Positions 46,682-57,100 of a DNA stretch of 64,000 nucleotides are shown piece after piece. Both the position numbers and the translations under genes were made by a program. The notes under the pieces were generated by a model. The model did not search any database and was not told where the DNA came from. It saw only the letters and a list, made by a program, of their open reading frames with translations. Origin of the DNA: Io17-Chloro-G2 sp965226915 (lineage in GTDB: Bacteria > Chloroflexota > Dehalococcoidia > Lucifugimonadales > UBA3495); contig CBDDEJ010000010.1 in assembly GCA_965226915.1 (NCBI GenBank), forward strand, positions 372,001 to 436,000, given 5' to 3'. Within the stretch, counting starts at the first letter, position 1, and each line of letters begins with the position of its first letter.

Positions 46682-47134
46682 TTAGGTGGAAGGACCATTC
46701 CCGGGCAACCTGGTCCAAGTAAGACTGTGGGTGTCATGCACCAGTTCTACTTTTTCACCCTTTGAATCGTTCAACCCGAGAGGATGCTGCACTAACTCGA
46801 TCATATTCCCATCCGGGTCTGTAACATAGGTCGAGTGTCCGTTGCTATACGCCCGTACAGTGGGCGGAGCGTACTGGACGCCCAGTGCATCCAAGTTGGC
46901 GATCAGTTCATCCCAATCGTTGATTTCGACCGCCCAATGGCCCGACGGGGCGGGATTAGGAGAGTCAGTGGTATGGATCTCCCCACTGCCGATTCTGAGT
47001 TGTAGTTGTCTTTTGTTTAGCTCGGGTCCACGGTCTAGAAACTCGGCGCCCAGCACCTTCTCATACCAATCCCGGGTCCGCTCCCGGTCGCTAACCTGGA
47101 TATTGATGTGTTGTATCATCGTGACCCTAGACAT
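46682..47134 (-). CDS. VOC-superfamily (glyoxalase/dioxygenase-fold) protein
   Basis: A 150-residue vicinal-oxygen-chelate fold protein with two beta-alpha-beta-beta-beta modules. Possible metal ligands: H9 in IQHINIQVSDRERT, the His of GHWAVEINDW and the Glu of NMIELVQHP. The start ATG 47134 has AGGAGGTG upstream, a strong ribosome binding site. It is closely related to 54517-55053 (shared RERTRDWYEKVLG and LNKRQLQ), so the two are paralogues, this one lacking the C-terminal extension. Function unknown; VOC members include dioxygenases and isomerases. Confidence 0.85.
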   Translation of the reverse strand: MSRVTMIQHINIQVSDRERTRDWYEKVLGAEFLDRGPELNKRQLQLRIGSGEIHTTDSPNPAPSGHWAVEINDWDELIANLDALGVQYAPPTVRAYSNGHSTYVTDPDGNMIELVQHPLGLNDSKGEKVELVHDTHSLTWTRLPGNGPST

Positions 47135-47538
47135 TGCCTACACCTCCTGTCGTATGAAGTTCAAACGTCTTTGGGATGCATGGGCGCATTATAGCATCGC
47201 AAATAACGTAGCATCGCAAATAACCCTGACGCCCGGCCCATCACAACTCCTATGACACCTCTCTAGAGCCGCCTGAAAAACTCCCAGGGAGGTCCGTATG
47301 TCCAAACGCCCAAAACCACAGCCGCGGACCCCCGCCCGTCTTGCCCGTCGCGGTTGCTTAGGGATGTTTCCGCAAAATTCCGACGGTTTCCCCTTTGGGG
47401 GGAAGACTTGGAAGTTGGTAACATGGATGTGCGGGAGCAAGCCGCCGCCGATTGGTAAGTTACAGTCGGGTCGGGCGGGTTAAGACACGGGACCGTGAGC
47501 GGCGGTATCGGAAATAGGAACAGACATCGATTCCCTAG
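47135..47538. other. Intergenic stretch without recognised features
   Basis: No supported gene or structured element between the VOC gene and the broken lipoprotein. A short duplicated phrase, gcatcgcaaataac, occurs near 47195 and 47210. Confidence 0.4.
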
Positions 47539-48126
47539 GTGATTTGCAATCGCCCCGAAATATTCGATCCTAAAGGCCATTGTCCCGATCTGCCTGTCCC
47601 TAATCATGTCGGCATGTGGTGGAGCTTCTGCGCCGATAACCCAATCCGCCAACCCAACCGTGGTCGGGCCCACGCCCCGTATCGCCGTTGCCGCTACCAC
47701 GCCCCGATAGCAAGCCCGACACCACCCCATCAGTCGTTGCTGGAAGCGACGATCAGCCCGACATATTCACCCGTGCCGCCCATGGCGGTGGACACCACAT
47801 CTACCCCAACAAATAACCCAGTGCCCACCCCGACCGCCACTCCGGAACCAACCAAGACCCCTGCACCCACTCCGACGGCCACGACCGGTCCGAACATAGT
47901 CCAAGAAATACGAGGTCAAGTAATTGAGGTCGTCGAACGCAACCAACTGGAAATTGGGCTGCTTCGCGTACTCGACGAGAATGGAATCGAATGGGACTTT
48001 ACCACCGAAGGATGGGTTGGGATAGACGCCAGTCACCTCATGATACATCAGCGGCTTAAAGCGCCCGTGTTGGTCCTTTATGTCGACCGTGGTGAGGCGC
48101 TTGTGGCATTGAAAGTCCTGGATTAA
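47539..48126 (+). pseudogene. Lipoprotein with Thr/Pro-rich linker, frameshifted
   Basis: One frame has a lipoprotein signal (KAIVPICLSLIMSAC, Cys at 47615-47617) but no start codon and ends at TAG 47708. A second frame continues with the Thr/Pro linker (NPVPTPTATPEPTKTPAPTP) and a small beta domain ending at 48126. Indels in two C-rich runs (near 47553 and 47706) would join GTG 47539, the lipobox and the C-terminal domain. The lipoprotein reading is more plausible than the uninterrupted 195-residue frame because only it has a signal peptide. Confidence 0.55.
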
Positions 48127-48535
48127 TTCTGCTGCTTCCGCAGCGCAACCTGCGCAAATAAGCCATTTGCCCCGGGGTGAACCGTGTGGGCGCTGCGGCC
48201 TCCAATACAACATTTCAGCATGGCGTCAACGTGGAAACACGTACCTGCCTACTTAGAGGCTCCGGCCATGGCAAGCGATCGCATTCATAAACTGGCTCCT
48301 AAATCAGATTGCCGGAAGCTGACCAAGAGAATTGCCAGCCCGCTACGGTAGCTTGAGCAGCATGGGCCGCAATCTTTTGCCTCCATAGTAACAGCGGATT
48401 ATCAGGTTGATGGGGACGTCGACCGTGGTTATAATTCTGTCTGCGGAGGAATTCCCAAGTAAATACATTTCCGAGGTGACCCGGCGTTCAATTGGATCAT
48501 TGTCCTCCAGCCTGCATTAATTGGGAGGTTTATCC
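48127..48535. other. Intergenic stretch, likely promoter region of the catabolic run
   Basis: No gene or strong repeat seen. It precedes the co-directional gene run beginning at 48536 and should hold its promoter, but I cannot point to clear -35/-10 boxes. Confidence 0.4.
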
Positions 48536-49792
48536 ATGGTTGAACAACTGACCCGGCCGAAGGACAAAGCCGAGATATACTGGTTTTCCGAGCAGCCCTA
48601 CGGGCACGTCGGGGACAAAGACCTGGAACAATACGATTCCGGCCGGCTGGGGTTTCCCAACACATTCTTCGACCCCCAAAAGGCTCACGTGCTGTATAAC
48701 CAGTACCACGAGCAATACGCCCTAGCCGACGAGGTCGGCTTCGACGGCATCATGTCCAACGAGCATCACGCCTCCTATTGGTGCATGAAGCCCGCGGTGA
48801 ACCTCGATGCCGCGGTGATCTGCAAACTCACTTCGAAGGTAAAGATCGCCATCCTGGGGAACGTGATAGCCGTCAACGACCCCATCCGCATGGCCGAAGA
48901 GATTGCCATGCTAGATTGCTACTCCGGCGGCAGGATCATATCTGGCTTCGTCCGCGGCACCGCGGTAGAGACCCTTCAAGCTGGGATAGACCCCACGGAA
49001 AACCGGTCGCGCTTTGAAGAAGCTCACGATCTGATCATCAAGTGTTGGACCGAGCCGGGACCGTTCAGATACGAGGGCCAACATTACCAGTACCGTGTGG
49101 TCAATCCGTGGGTGAGGCCCATGCAAGACCCCCACCCCGACATATGGTTCCCAGGCACCGGCAGTCCCGAGAGCGTGGTCTGGGCCGCAAAGCACCGCCA
49201 CCCTTATATGAACTTGGGCGCCTTGGTGGACACCACCGAGTGGTTAAAGCAGGTCTACATTGACACGGCCGAAGAAGAAGGGTACCAGGCCGGCCCGGAA
49301 CACTTTGGGTACTTGCTGCGTTGTCTAGTCGCCGACACAGACGAGAAGGCCATTGAGATCGGCCGCGAATTCATGTGGACCATTGAGCACCGCCAGCGCG
49401 GGCCTGCGGAGCACAACGACCCGCCGGGCTACCAATCTAGGGCGGCGGTGCAAGTGAAGGCTCAACGCCCGACGGGCAACGTCGCCGGCGCCGGAGGATT
49501 GGGCGTGGGTCTGAGCTACGAGCAGTTGCAAAACGTAAACAATATTCTCGTGGGCAGCCCGGAGACCGTTACCCGGAAGCTGACCGAGATGATCGATCGG
49601 CTGAGTCCGGGATACTTGCATATCTACGGCAACGAAGGGGCAATGGCCCACAGTGATGTGATGCGCTCCATTGAGCTACTCGGCAAGGAAGTAATTCCCG
49701 CCATACACGAAATCCAACTGAAACCGTACGAGTCTAAGGGAAAGGCTGGCGCCCTCGGCAGCGGATCCGGCGCTGCGGGATTGGCCCCTTAG
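48536..49792 (+). CDS. Luciferase-like flavin-dependent monooxygenase (LLM)
   Basis: A 418-residue TIM-barrel monooxygenase of the bacterial luciferase/alkanesulfonate monooxygenase superfamily, using reduced flavin and O2. Typical segments: DEVGFDGIMSNEHHA (about 63-77), VKIAILGNVIAVNDPIRMAE, LDCYSGGRIISGFVRG, and DIWFPGTGSPESVVWAAKH. ATG 48536 has GGGAGG upstream, which rules out the earlier frame start. There is no partner flavin reductase nearby. The first gene of a run of eight co-directional genes to 57016. Specific substrate unknown. Confidence 0.88.
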   Translation: MVEQLTRPKDKAEIYWFSEQPYGHVGDKDLEQYDSGRLGFPNTFFDPQKAHVLYNQYHEQYALADEVGFDGIMSNEHHASYWCMKPAVNLDAAVICKLTSKVKIAILGNVIAVNDPIRMAEEIAMLDCYSGGRIISGFVRGTAVETLQAGIDPTENRSRFEEAHDLIIKCWTEPGPFRYEGQHYQYRVVNPWVRPMQDPHPDIWFPGTGSPESVVWAAKHRHPYMNLGALVDTTEWLKQVYIDTAEEEGYQAGPEHFGYLLRCLVADTDEKAIEIGREFMWTIEHRQRGPAEHNDPPGYQSRAAVQVKAQRPTGNVAGAGGLGVGLSYEQLQNVNNILVGSPETVTRKLTEMIDRLSPGYLHIYGNEGAMAHSDVMRSIELLGKEVIPAIHEIQLKPYESKGKAGALGSGSGAAGLAP

Positions 49793-49901
49793 CAGGCGGA
49801 CCTCTCTGACGTCCGTACTACCAATGACCGATTTAGTTATCGGCGCCACCTGATGTTGCGCCGCGGTGGGGTGGGGCAAATCACCCCGAAGGAGGAGCGC
49901 C

Positions 49902-50800
49902 ATGGCGGCGTCCGTTGGACAAGGTTCCTATTCTTATGAGGTTGCCGAGGGGTGGAAAGAACCACCAGCGGGATATGAATGGGGCCAGATCGGCGCGGCG
50001 GCAGTCGATTCCAAAGACCAGGTCTACCTGTTCACCCGGACCGACCATCCCCTGATGGTCTTTGACAAGGAAGGCGCCTTCCTCCGGTCGTGGGGAGAAG
50101 GGGTGTTTAAGGACGCGCCCACGGCCTATGTTTCGACGCCGATGACAACATGTATTTCGTCGATCGCGCGTCCCAGGTAGTGATGAAGTTCACCGCTGAC
50201 GGCAAGAAAGTGTTTGAGTTGGGCAACCGGGACCAACCTTCAGACACCGGCTACACCGAGCAGGACCGGACAGTCCTGAGAGCTGGAGGGCCCTTTCACC
50301 ATCCAACCGACATCGCCCTATCGGCTTCTGGGGACATCTACGTCTCTGACGGCTATCGTAACTGCCGGGTGCACAAGTATTCCGCCGATGGCGAGCTCCT
50401 CTTCTCATGGGGCGAGCCGGGGGACGGGCCCGGCCAGTTGCGCCTAGTTCATAGCGTCTTTGAGGCCAAAGGCAGGGTCTACGTGGCCGACCGTGAGAAC
50501 CATCGTATCCAGATCTTCACCCCGCAAGGGGAGTTCTTGGATATGTGGCCGGGATTTATCCAGCCCTGTGACATCTATGTCGACGACAACGACATCATGT
50601 ACGTGCCTGAACTCCAGGGCCGGGTAACTCTAGTCACGTTGGACGGGACGATTCTGACCCGAATCGGAGATCCTCAGGATCGGGTCGCGGAGCCGGGAAA
50701 GTTCATCGGTCCCCACGGCATTTGCGCTGACTCGCATGGAGATTTCTACGTCATTGAGGTCCTCAACGGCCAGCGCATCCAGAAGTTCATCCGAAAATAA
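49902..50800 (+). pseudogene. NHL-repeat beta-propeller protein, frameshifted
   Basis: A six-bladed NHL-type propeller (relatives include peptidyl-hydroxyglycine lyase-like proteins). Blades such as VYLFTRTDHPLMVFDKEG, IYVSDGYRNCRVHKYSADG, VYVADRENHRIQIFTPQG and FYVIEVLNGQRIQKF are clear. ATG 49902 follows AAGGAGGAG. The frame breaks at GACGCGCCC near 50118: dropping one GC gives AHGLCFDADDNMYFVDR and a continuous protein of about 299 residues. Either true inactivation or an assembly error in an alternating GC run. Confidence 0.82.
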
Positions 50801-50824
50801 AACTACACAGCGGGGTGTGGAATC

Positions 50825-51777
50825 ATGGCGACGAACCTGTTGTTGGAAACCACGGCGCCATTCCAAGGGCTGCCGGAGTTGGTGGCTTACGACGAGGGTC
50901 TCTTTGCCGAAGAAGGGCTGGATGTCGAGTTCATAGAACGGGGCCAAGAGGCGCCCCAGACCACCAGCACCATCGTTACCAGCCCGGACTGGTCAGCCCC
51001 TTCCTCAGCCACGCCAGCAGTTTCGAAGGCGGTCAGGCAGGCATGTACAATGCCTGCGAGTGGGGCAATTACCGGCGGGTCCAGGATAGCAACGTTGAAG
51101 GCCGGCAACTGGGTAGGAGAGCCATAGTTGTTTATGGAGCCCTGGTTGTGCCTCCCTGGTCACCCGTTTACACCCCTCAGCAACTGGCCGGCAAGCTGAT
51201 CGGAATTCCCTATTTCGCCGGGACCCATTACCTGGCATTGTTGATGCTGGAAGGGTTCCTGCCTCGAGACCTCATCAGGACCTGCCAGTCTCCCAACGGC
51301 TCCGGCCAGCGCCTGCGTTCGTTGATGAAGGGAGAGATCGACGCCACCACCCTCACCGAGCCATACATTACCGTGGCGGAGAAGGCTGGGTGCAGGGTCA
51401 TGGTCCTGGCGTCTTACCGCGGCACGGAGGTAGCTACCACCGGGGTCGACGCGGAGACTTATGCAGCCTTCAACAGAGCGGTCAAGAAAGCTGTGAGCCG
51501 CATCAACGCCGACAAGCGTAAGTACATGCGGTATTTCATCGACTATTACAAGTCAGATCCCGATGTCGCGGCCCTGACGGTGGACGACTTGAACCTCGGC
51601 CGGCTGCAAGTGGTCGAGCCCACGCCCATACCGGAGGAGGAGCTACAGAGGACGCACCAGTGGATGGTGGGTTGGGACATGATCGACGCCGGGTCCGCCG
51701 CGGAACGCCTGGTGGACACCCAGAGGCAGGGGCTAGCTCACGAATTGGCTGCCACAAGCGACGGAGACTCCGGCTGA
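50825..51777 (+). pseudogene. ABC-type nitrate/sulfonate/THI5-like substrate-binding protein, frameshifted
   Basis: Periplasmic-binding-protein fold of the SsuA/TauA/THI5 type. N-terminal: APFQGLPELVAYDEGLFAEE. After the break: GGQAGMYNACEWGNYRR, then YTPQQLAGKLIGIPYFAGTHY, LMKGEIDATTLTEPY and VMVLASYRG. A one-base loss near 50989 (SPD-LVSPF) separates the frames. No signal peptide is visible, so it may act in the cytoplasm as some THI5-like proteins do. It follows the NHL gene by 24 bases, an operon-like spacing. No permease or ATPase gene is adjacent. Confidence 0.8.
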
Positions 51778-51815
51778 GCCCAAGCTCAAATGGGAAGCTG
51801 ACCAAGGAGACATAC

Positions 51816-52679
51816 ATGGCGAATCGAAAGGTTTTGCTCACCGGAGCTTCCGGCTACATTGCCTCTCAAATCCTCCCTGCTTTCCAAGACCAATACGATA
51901 TGGGGTTGGTGGACGTCAAAGACACAGACCGGCAAGGACGTCAGGTCCCCGGCATCGCGATCGCCGATCTGGGCGATTCGGATCTGACGAAATACGCCCA
52001 TCACTTCCAAGGCGTCGACACCGTGGTTCATCTGGGGTACAAGCGTCGTCGTGGATCACCCCTGGATGACTATTACGACGAGCAGTTCAACGTTGGTATG
52101 GCCTTCAATGTGTACCGTTCCGCCTACGAAGCCGGCGTCAAACGGGTCGTGATCGCGAGTTCCAACCACGCCGCCGATTGGTATGAGCACGCGTTGATTC
52201 ACAACCGCGATATGGAAATGTTGGATCCCTATACGTTGCCATTGTCAGACAATTTCTATGGTTGGGCCAAAGCTACCTATGAACACCTGGGATTTCTCTT
52301 CGCCAATGGCGCGTTCGGGCGCAAGCTGGAAGTGGTGCTAGTGCGCATCGGGGCTCCTAGAGAGATCAATGTCGCGGATTTCTCCGGGGATCCAGCGGGC
52401 TACAAGAGAGATTTGGGGGCATACATCAGCCCGCGCGACCTGACCCAGCTTTTGACGCGGGCCATCGAGACACCGAACATCGATAACGAACACGGCATAC
52501 CGTGGCTGGTCGTTTACGGGATCAGCGACAATACTCGCAGTTTCTGGTCGCTCACCAGCGCCCGCCAGGTATTGGGCTACCGGCCGGAAGACGATTCCGA
52601 AGTCAAATACGCTCACGACATCCAAAGTTTTCTGACTGGAGGGGAGGCGCCAGGTGGTGTGGGACGGGTAGGCCGGTAG
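51816..52679 (+). CDS. NAD(P)-dependent sugar epimerase/dehydratase-like (extended SDR)
   Basis: A 287-residue extended short-chain dehydrogenase of the NAD-dependent epimerase/dehydratase family. The cofactor loop is GASGYIA (9-15). DVKDTDRQG supplies the acidic residue that favours NAD. The catalytic pair is Y148 and K152 (YGWAK), with Ser in VIASSNHAA. ATG 51816 is preceded by AAGGAGA. Within the co-directional run. Similar to uronate-dehydrogenase-like members (RSAYEAGVKRVVIASSNHA), but the substrate is not certain. Confidence 0.86.
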   Translation: MANRKVLLTGASGYIASQILPAFQDQYDMGLVDVKDTDRQGRQVPGIAIADLGDSDLTKYAHHFQGVDTVVHLGYKRRRGSPLDDYYDEQFNVGMAFNVYRSAYEAGVKRVVIASSNHAADWYEHALIHNRDMEMLDPYTLPLSDNFYGWAKATYEHLGFLFANGAFGRKLEVVLVRIGAPREINVADFSGDPAGYKRDLGAYISPRDLTQLLTRAIETPNIDNEHGIPWLVVYGISDNTRSFWSLTSARQVLGYRPEDDSEVKYAHDIQSFLTGGEAPGGVGRVGR

Positions 52680-53070
52680 AAGATCGCCGCTGCCCGCGAC
52701 GACGGCGCAAACGAGGCTGCTTAAACAAGGCAGCCTAAACAAGACGACCTAACCAAGACAACCTGCGGATTCACAAATGATTGATCGTAACTCCCCAGGG
52801 CGCTGTACTCCGATCAGCCGTCCTACCCAGGGTTTACTAGAACCGGGCTCGGAATCCAACTATACTGGCGCCATGCTGGCCCAGCGGCGATGGGCACAGT
52901 TCCTCTGGGGCTGGCGCTACCAGCAAGCCGGAACTCCGCCCTATCGGCCGTAGATATGGCGGCGGATGTCAGATCTTTTCCCGTACTACCATGACCAGTT
53001 CGGAGCTAGGAACCTGTTCGAACAAACTGCGGGTGTCCCGGCTTGTTCGGCAATCAAAAAGAGGCATGAT
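52680..53070. other. Intergenic stretch with a short degenerate repeat
   Basis: No supported gene. Three degenerate 13-14-bp units around taaacaag occur at about 52721-52760 just after the epimerase gene. The upstream frame extending the PrpD gene to 52966 lacks a ribosome binding site. Confidence 0.4.
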
Positions 53071-54409
53071 GTGAGCGCCACCAAGACTCTGGCCCAGTTT
53101 ATCGTGGATACCGAATACGATGGGCTCCCGGATTCAGTAGTGGAGGCCGCCAAGGTCGCGATACTTGATGGAGTAGCTAACATGCTGGCGGGCTCAACCC
53201 AGGAACTCGCGAGCATCATCGGCCGCTATGTCCAGGATTCGGGCGGGGCGCCCCAATGTTCCGTGGTTGGATGGGGATTTAAGACCAATGCTCCCTCCGC
53301 CGCTTTCGCCAACGGAGTATTCGGCCACTGCCTTGACTTTGAGATACAAGAATACCCGCCGACTCACGGCACTTCGTCCTGTTTGCCGGCGGCGTTGGCC
53401 CTGGGCGAAGAAAGGCATGCCAGCGGCAAGGCCATCATCGAGGCGTATGTGCTGGGATGGGAGATTCAGGGACGGCTGAGGACCGCGTCCGCTCCTGTCT
53501 CCAATCCCGCCTTTCATCCCCCGGGATTGGTTGGTCCCCTGGGCGGAGCCGCCGCCAGCGCGAAGATCCTTGGGCTCGACACCCACCATACCCAGATGGC
53601 TATGGGTATCGCCGCCTCCCGCACCGGTGGACTGACCGCCAACACAGGCACGATGGTCAAATCTACTCACACGGGCACCGCCGCCCGGATGGGCGCCGAG
53701 TCAGCTATTCTTGCCGCGGCAGGATATACAAGCAGCGATTCCATCCTGGAGGCGCCCAACGGCTACTCGGAAGCCCTATTCCATGGAAACCTGGACTTGG
53801 ATATCCTTACCGAATGGTTGGGAACATCCTATCGCCTGGTGGAGCCAGGATTCGACATCAAACGTTTCCCCGCCCAAATCCATATGCAAAATACCATAGA
53901 AGCCGTGCTGAACCTCCGCCAACAGCACAACCTTCAGGCCGGCATGGTGGACCGATTGACTATCCAAATGCGTGGCAGGGGGGCACTCGGGATCGTTGCC
54001 CCAAAGCGGGCTCGATGGCAAATTCAGCGTTGAATACTGCGCCGCCGCGGCGCTACTGGACGGCAAGGTCGGTATCGAGACATTCACCGACCACCGGCGG
54101 TTCTCGCTGGACATGGAGGAAGCGCTGCAAAAAATCCGTGTGGAGCCCAGCGATCAGGATTTAGGCGGGGTAAAGGCGGCGGCGAAGCTGAACAATGGGA
54201 GTACGGTCGAAGCGGAGTGCCTCGGCTTTCGTGGATCAGCCGCCAACCCCATGAGCCGCGAGGAACGCATGGACAAAGTGATTGACTGTGTCCAGCGTGT
54301 CCTGCCGGATTCGGATGTTGAGCGTCTCTTGACTCTCCTTGAGAACCTTGAGAATGTGACAGACGTTTCAACAATCATGGAGATTCTAGGACGAAAACCT
54401 AGCCGCTGA
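53071..54409 (+). pseudogene. MmgE/PrpD-family protein, frameshifted
   Basis: A protein of the MmgE/PrpD family (2-methylcitrate dehydratase, cis-aconitate decarboxylase and relatives), about 446 residues if repaired. Segments: LAQFIVDTEYDGLPDSVVEAAK, FGHCLDFEIQEYPPTHG (active-site region), HPPGLVGPLGGAAASAKILG and KSTHTGTAARMGAESA. GTG 53071 has AGAGG upstream. The frame breaks at or near a G6 run (about 53980) and resumes as SGLDGKFSVEYCAAAAL in another frame to 54409. Confidence 0.83.
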
Positions 54410-54516
54410 GATTGTCAGAGGCATCTCTGTTCGCAGGCAATTTTTGCAGGCTGTGAAAATGGGTTTCGATTCGTAAGGATCAACGGTAGAAAAAACGCGT
54501 TGTTAGGAGGCAAGCG

Positions 54517-55053
54517 ATGTCGAGGATCAAGCTGATACACCACGTGAATATCCAGATCACTGATCGAGAGCGAACCAGAGAGTGGTACGAGAGAGTACTT
54601 GGCTGTCAGTTTCTGGACCGGGGCCCAGCCCTTAACAAGAGGCAGCTACAGACGAGGATAGGCAACGGGGAGATGCACTTCTCCACGATCGCCAAGCGGG
54701 ACGGCCAACCGGCGTCCAACCATTTGGCCGTTGAGGTCGCCGACTGGAACGAGATGCTCGCCCACCTGGACAAAGAGGGCGTGCCTTATGGCCGGACCGA
54801 CGGCAGCCTCGGCTGGGACCCCGTAAACAGCGAAGACACCCGCTGTTACCGGGAGGACACCGGGGAGCATTACACATACATTCACGACCCCGACAGCAAT
54901 ATGATCGAGCTGGTCTACCATCCACGCGGATGGCAGGATTCTAAAGGCAACAAGGTGGAAATCGAATATGACCCGGCCGGTATGGGGGTCGTTCAAAAGC
55001 CTGGTTGGGTGGCGCAACAGTACGAGGAAGCTAAAGAAGCGGCGTCTGCATAG
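54517..55053 (+). CDS. VOC-superfamily protein with C-terminal extension
   Basis: A 178-residue VOC-fold protein, paralogous to 46682-47134. It shares MSRxxxIxHxNIQxxDRERTREWYE and LNKRQLQxRIGxGE. Candidate metal ligands are H9/H10, the His of NHLAVEVADW and the Glu of NMIELVYHP. An insert (about 95-115) and a C-terminal helical tail rich in Glu and Ala distinguish it. ATG 54517 follows TTAGGAGG, a strong ribosome binding site. It lies between the MmgE/PrpD and metallo-beta-lactamase genes. Function unknown. Confidence 0.86.
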   Translation: MSRIKLIHHVNIQITDRERTREWYERVLGCQFLDRGPALNKRQLQTRIGNGEMHFSTIAKRDGQPASNHLAVEVADWNEMLAHLDKEGVPYGRTDGSLGWDPVNSEDTRCYREDTGEHYTYIHDPDSNMIELVYHPRGWQDSKGNKVEIEYDPAGMGVVQKPGWVAQQYEEAKEAASA

Positions 55054-55227
55054 CCGGTTATAGTCGAAGCATGAATCCTGTGGCGCTTTGACTCCGCTAG
55101 ACGAGTCCCTGACCGTCTCAAGCGAGCTGGGCATGTGGCACTTGTTGGAGCCGGGCGCCGTCTCGGCGGGAGATACTATGGGCGTAAACGAAGAGACCAA
55201 ACAGATGCACAACAGTAAGGAAAGCTC

Positions 55228-56088
55228 ATGAAGGTCACGTTGCTGGGCACCGGCCCTCCCTCTAACCCCAAACGGTTCCAATCTTCGGCATTGGTGGAGA
55301 TTGGATCGGACCTTTTGTTGTTTGACGCGGGTGGAGGGGCCGTGCATCAGTTGTTACAAACGGGCGTCGATTTGAGCCGGGTCGGTCCCGTTTTTATCAC
55401 CCATCACCACTTTGACCATATCAATGACCTGTTCGCGGTCATCATTACAACGGCGATGCGCGGACGTGAGCGAACGTTGGATATCTATGGACCCGTAGGG
55501 ACTCAAAAGATTGTTTCCGCTCTGCTCGATGGCGTCTACGCCCAAGATATACGCTTCCGCCTTGAAGAGGACCGAAATGTCCGGGAGCACGGCTACTCAT
55601 GGGTTCAACGGCCCGAGTCCATCCGCAACGTGGCCGTCCATGAGGTCGGAGCAGGGGTGGCAGCCCAATGGGATGGGTGGCTGGTAGCAGCGGACTTTGT
55701 CCGGCATGGCGTTTTCCCCGACTCCCCGGATTTTGACTGGAGCTGCCTGGGATACCGTATCGAGTCACAAGGTCGGGTCATCACCATCAGCGGCGACACC
55801 GTTCCCTGCCCGGGCATCAATAAATTGGCGTGGGAATCCGACCTGTTGGTGCAATGTTGCATGTTCCCTGAAAGCGCATTGACCAGCGGCAGTCCCTACA
55901 ACTATCTGACCGAATCCGTGCTGCCCACCACAACCCAAGCCGGGCAAATCGCGGCCGACGCCGGAGTCAAACGAATGGTTCTAACCCATCTGAGTCCAAT
56001 GGTGGAAGAGTCCCAGGCTTTGTTGGATGTGCGCCGGCATTATCGGGGTGAGGTGTTGATTGGTTCAGACCTTCTGGTTTTACGGTGA
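55228..56088 (+). CDS. Metallo-beta-lactamase-fold hydrolase (RNase Z/arylsulfatase-like)
   Basis: A 286-residue metallo-hydrolase. The zinc motif HHHFDH occupies residues 59-64. Further ligands are expected at the Asp of ISGDTVPCPGI and the His of VLTHLSP. The N-terminal VTLLGTGPPSNPKRFQSS is typical of RNase Z/ElaC-like and related small-molecule phosphodiesterase or arylsulfatase members. The RNase Z exosite for tRNA is not evident, so a small-molecule role fits better in this catabolic setting. ATG 55228 with AAGGAAAG upstream. Confidence 0.84.
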   Translation: MKVTLLGTGPPSNPKRFQSSALVEIGSDLLLFDAGGGAVHQLLQTGVDLSRVGPVFITHHHFDHINDLFAVIITTAMRGRERTLDIYGPVGTQKIVSALLDGVYAQDIRFRLEEDRNVREHGYSWVQRPESIRNVAVHEVGAGVAAQWDGWLVAADFVRHGVFPDSPDFDWSCLGYRIESQGRVITISGDTVPCPGINKLAWESDLLVQCCMFPESALTSGSPYNYLTESVLPTTTQAGQIAADAGVKRMVLTHLSPMVEESQALLDVRRHYRGEVLIGSDLLVLR

Positions 56089-56170
56089 GCACTGGGAGTA
56101 AGCCCGCCGGCGCCTTTCTTCCCAATTCTTACCCTGGCGCGGCGATTTGCATATGTGGAGGAAACCGGCA

Positions 56171-57016
56171 ATGAGTCAACAAACCAATGTGTTGGACCCG
56201 CGCGCGGCGGGAGGGAAGCGCCTCCAGGGAAAGAAAGCCATTATCACAGGGGCCGGTCAAGGACATGGAAGGGCCACGGCGCGGCGATTCATAGAAGAGG
56301 GCGCCTCGGTAATGATTGTGGACCGGCACCAGCCCGGCGCGGAGCGGGTCCGCGACGAGCTTCGTGCCTACGGGGGCGAGGCCGACACCTTTATTGGTGA
56401 CATCGGCAACCACGAAGCGGCCAAGTCGCTAATGGACGCCACCAAGGAGCGGTTCGGGAGCATCGACATCCTGGTCAACAACGTGGGCGGCGCGTTCAAG
56501 CTTCCCGGCAGCGGAGACATGGGTTGGGAAAAGACGCCGGAAGACCTCATCGCCAACGTCCAGAATAATCTTTTTACCTGCCTGTGGTGCTGCTGGGCGG
56601 TGGCTCCGATCATGATTGAGCAGAGGTCCGGCTCCATCGTGAATTTCGGTTCACATGCCGTCAGGGGCACGGGCCGGCTGGGATATGCGGCAGCCAAGGG
56701 AGGCATTTGGGCCATTACCACCAGCTTGGCCCTGGAGCTAGCCCCATATAACGTGCGTATTAACCTGGTCGTCCCCCACGCTAGCACACGTTCAGATGGG
56801 GACACGCTGGTGACCCGAATCCCGGGTGAGTCGCCGCCTCCCGGGGGCCGGGGCTCGGTATCGGTCAACTCTCCCAACCTGGCGACCATCCCGTTGGACC
56901 GTCCCGGAACGCCTGAAGAGGTGGCTGCGGCGGTGACATTTCTAGCCTCTGACGACGCCTCATTCACCACCGCCGAGTCAATCTGTGTCGGCGGCGGCGC
57001 CTTCTGCCGGCTGTAG
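56171..57016 (+). CDS. Short-chain dehydrogenase/reductase (classical SDR)
   Basis: A 281-residue classical SDR. Cofactor motif TGAGQGHG near residue 28, an acidic end of strand 2 (IVDRHQ) favouring NAD, NNVGG for the adenine side, and catalytic Y172-x3-K176 (YAAAK) with the Ser of NFGSHAV. The C-terminal ASFTTAESICVGGGAF is typical. The ATG at 56171 sits about ten bases after GGAGG; an ATG eight codons earlier is possible but lies before that site. Last gene of the co-directional run, convergent with the GMC gene. Confidence 0.87.
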   Translation: MSQQTNVLDPRAAGGKRLQGKKAIITGAGQGHGRATARRFIEEGASVMIVDRHQPGAERVRDELRAYGGEADTFIGDIGNHEAAKSLMDATKERFGSIDILVNNVGGAFKLPGSGDMGWEKTPEDLIANVQNNLFTCLWCCWAVAPIMIEQRSGSIVNFGSHAVRGTGRLGYAAAKGGIWAITTSLALELAPYNVRINLVVPHASTRSDGDTLVTRIPGESPPPGGRGSVSVNSPNLATIPLDRPGTPEEVAAAVTFLASDDASFTTAESICVGGGAFCRL

Positions 57017-57100
57017 CATCGAACGACCTACCGCCGGACTATTTACGGGTCGCCGCCGCATCGTTTTCAACCAACTGTTTCAGACCGCGGCAGGGTTGGG

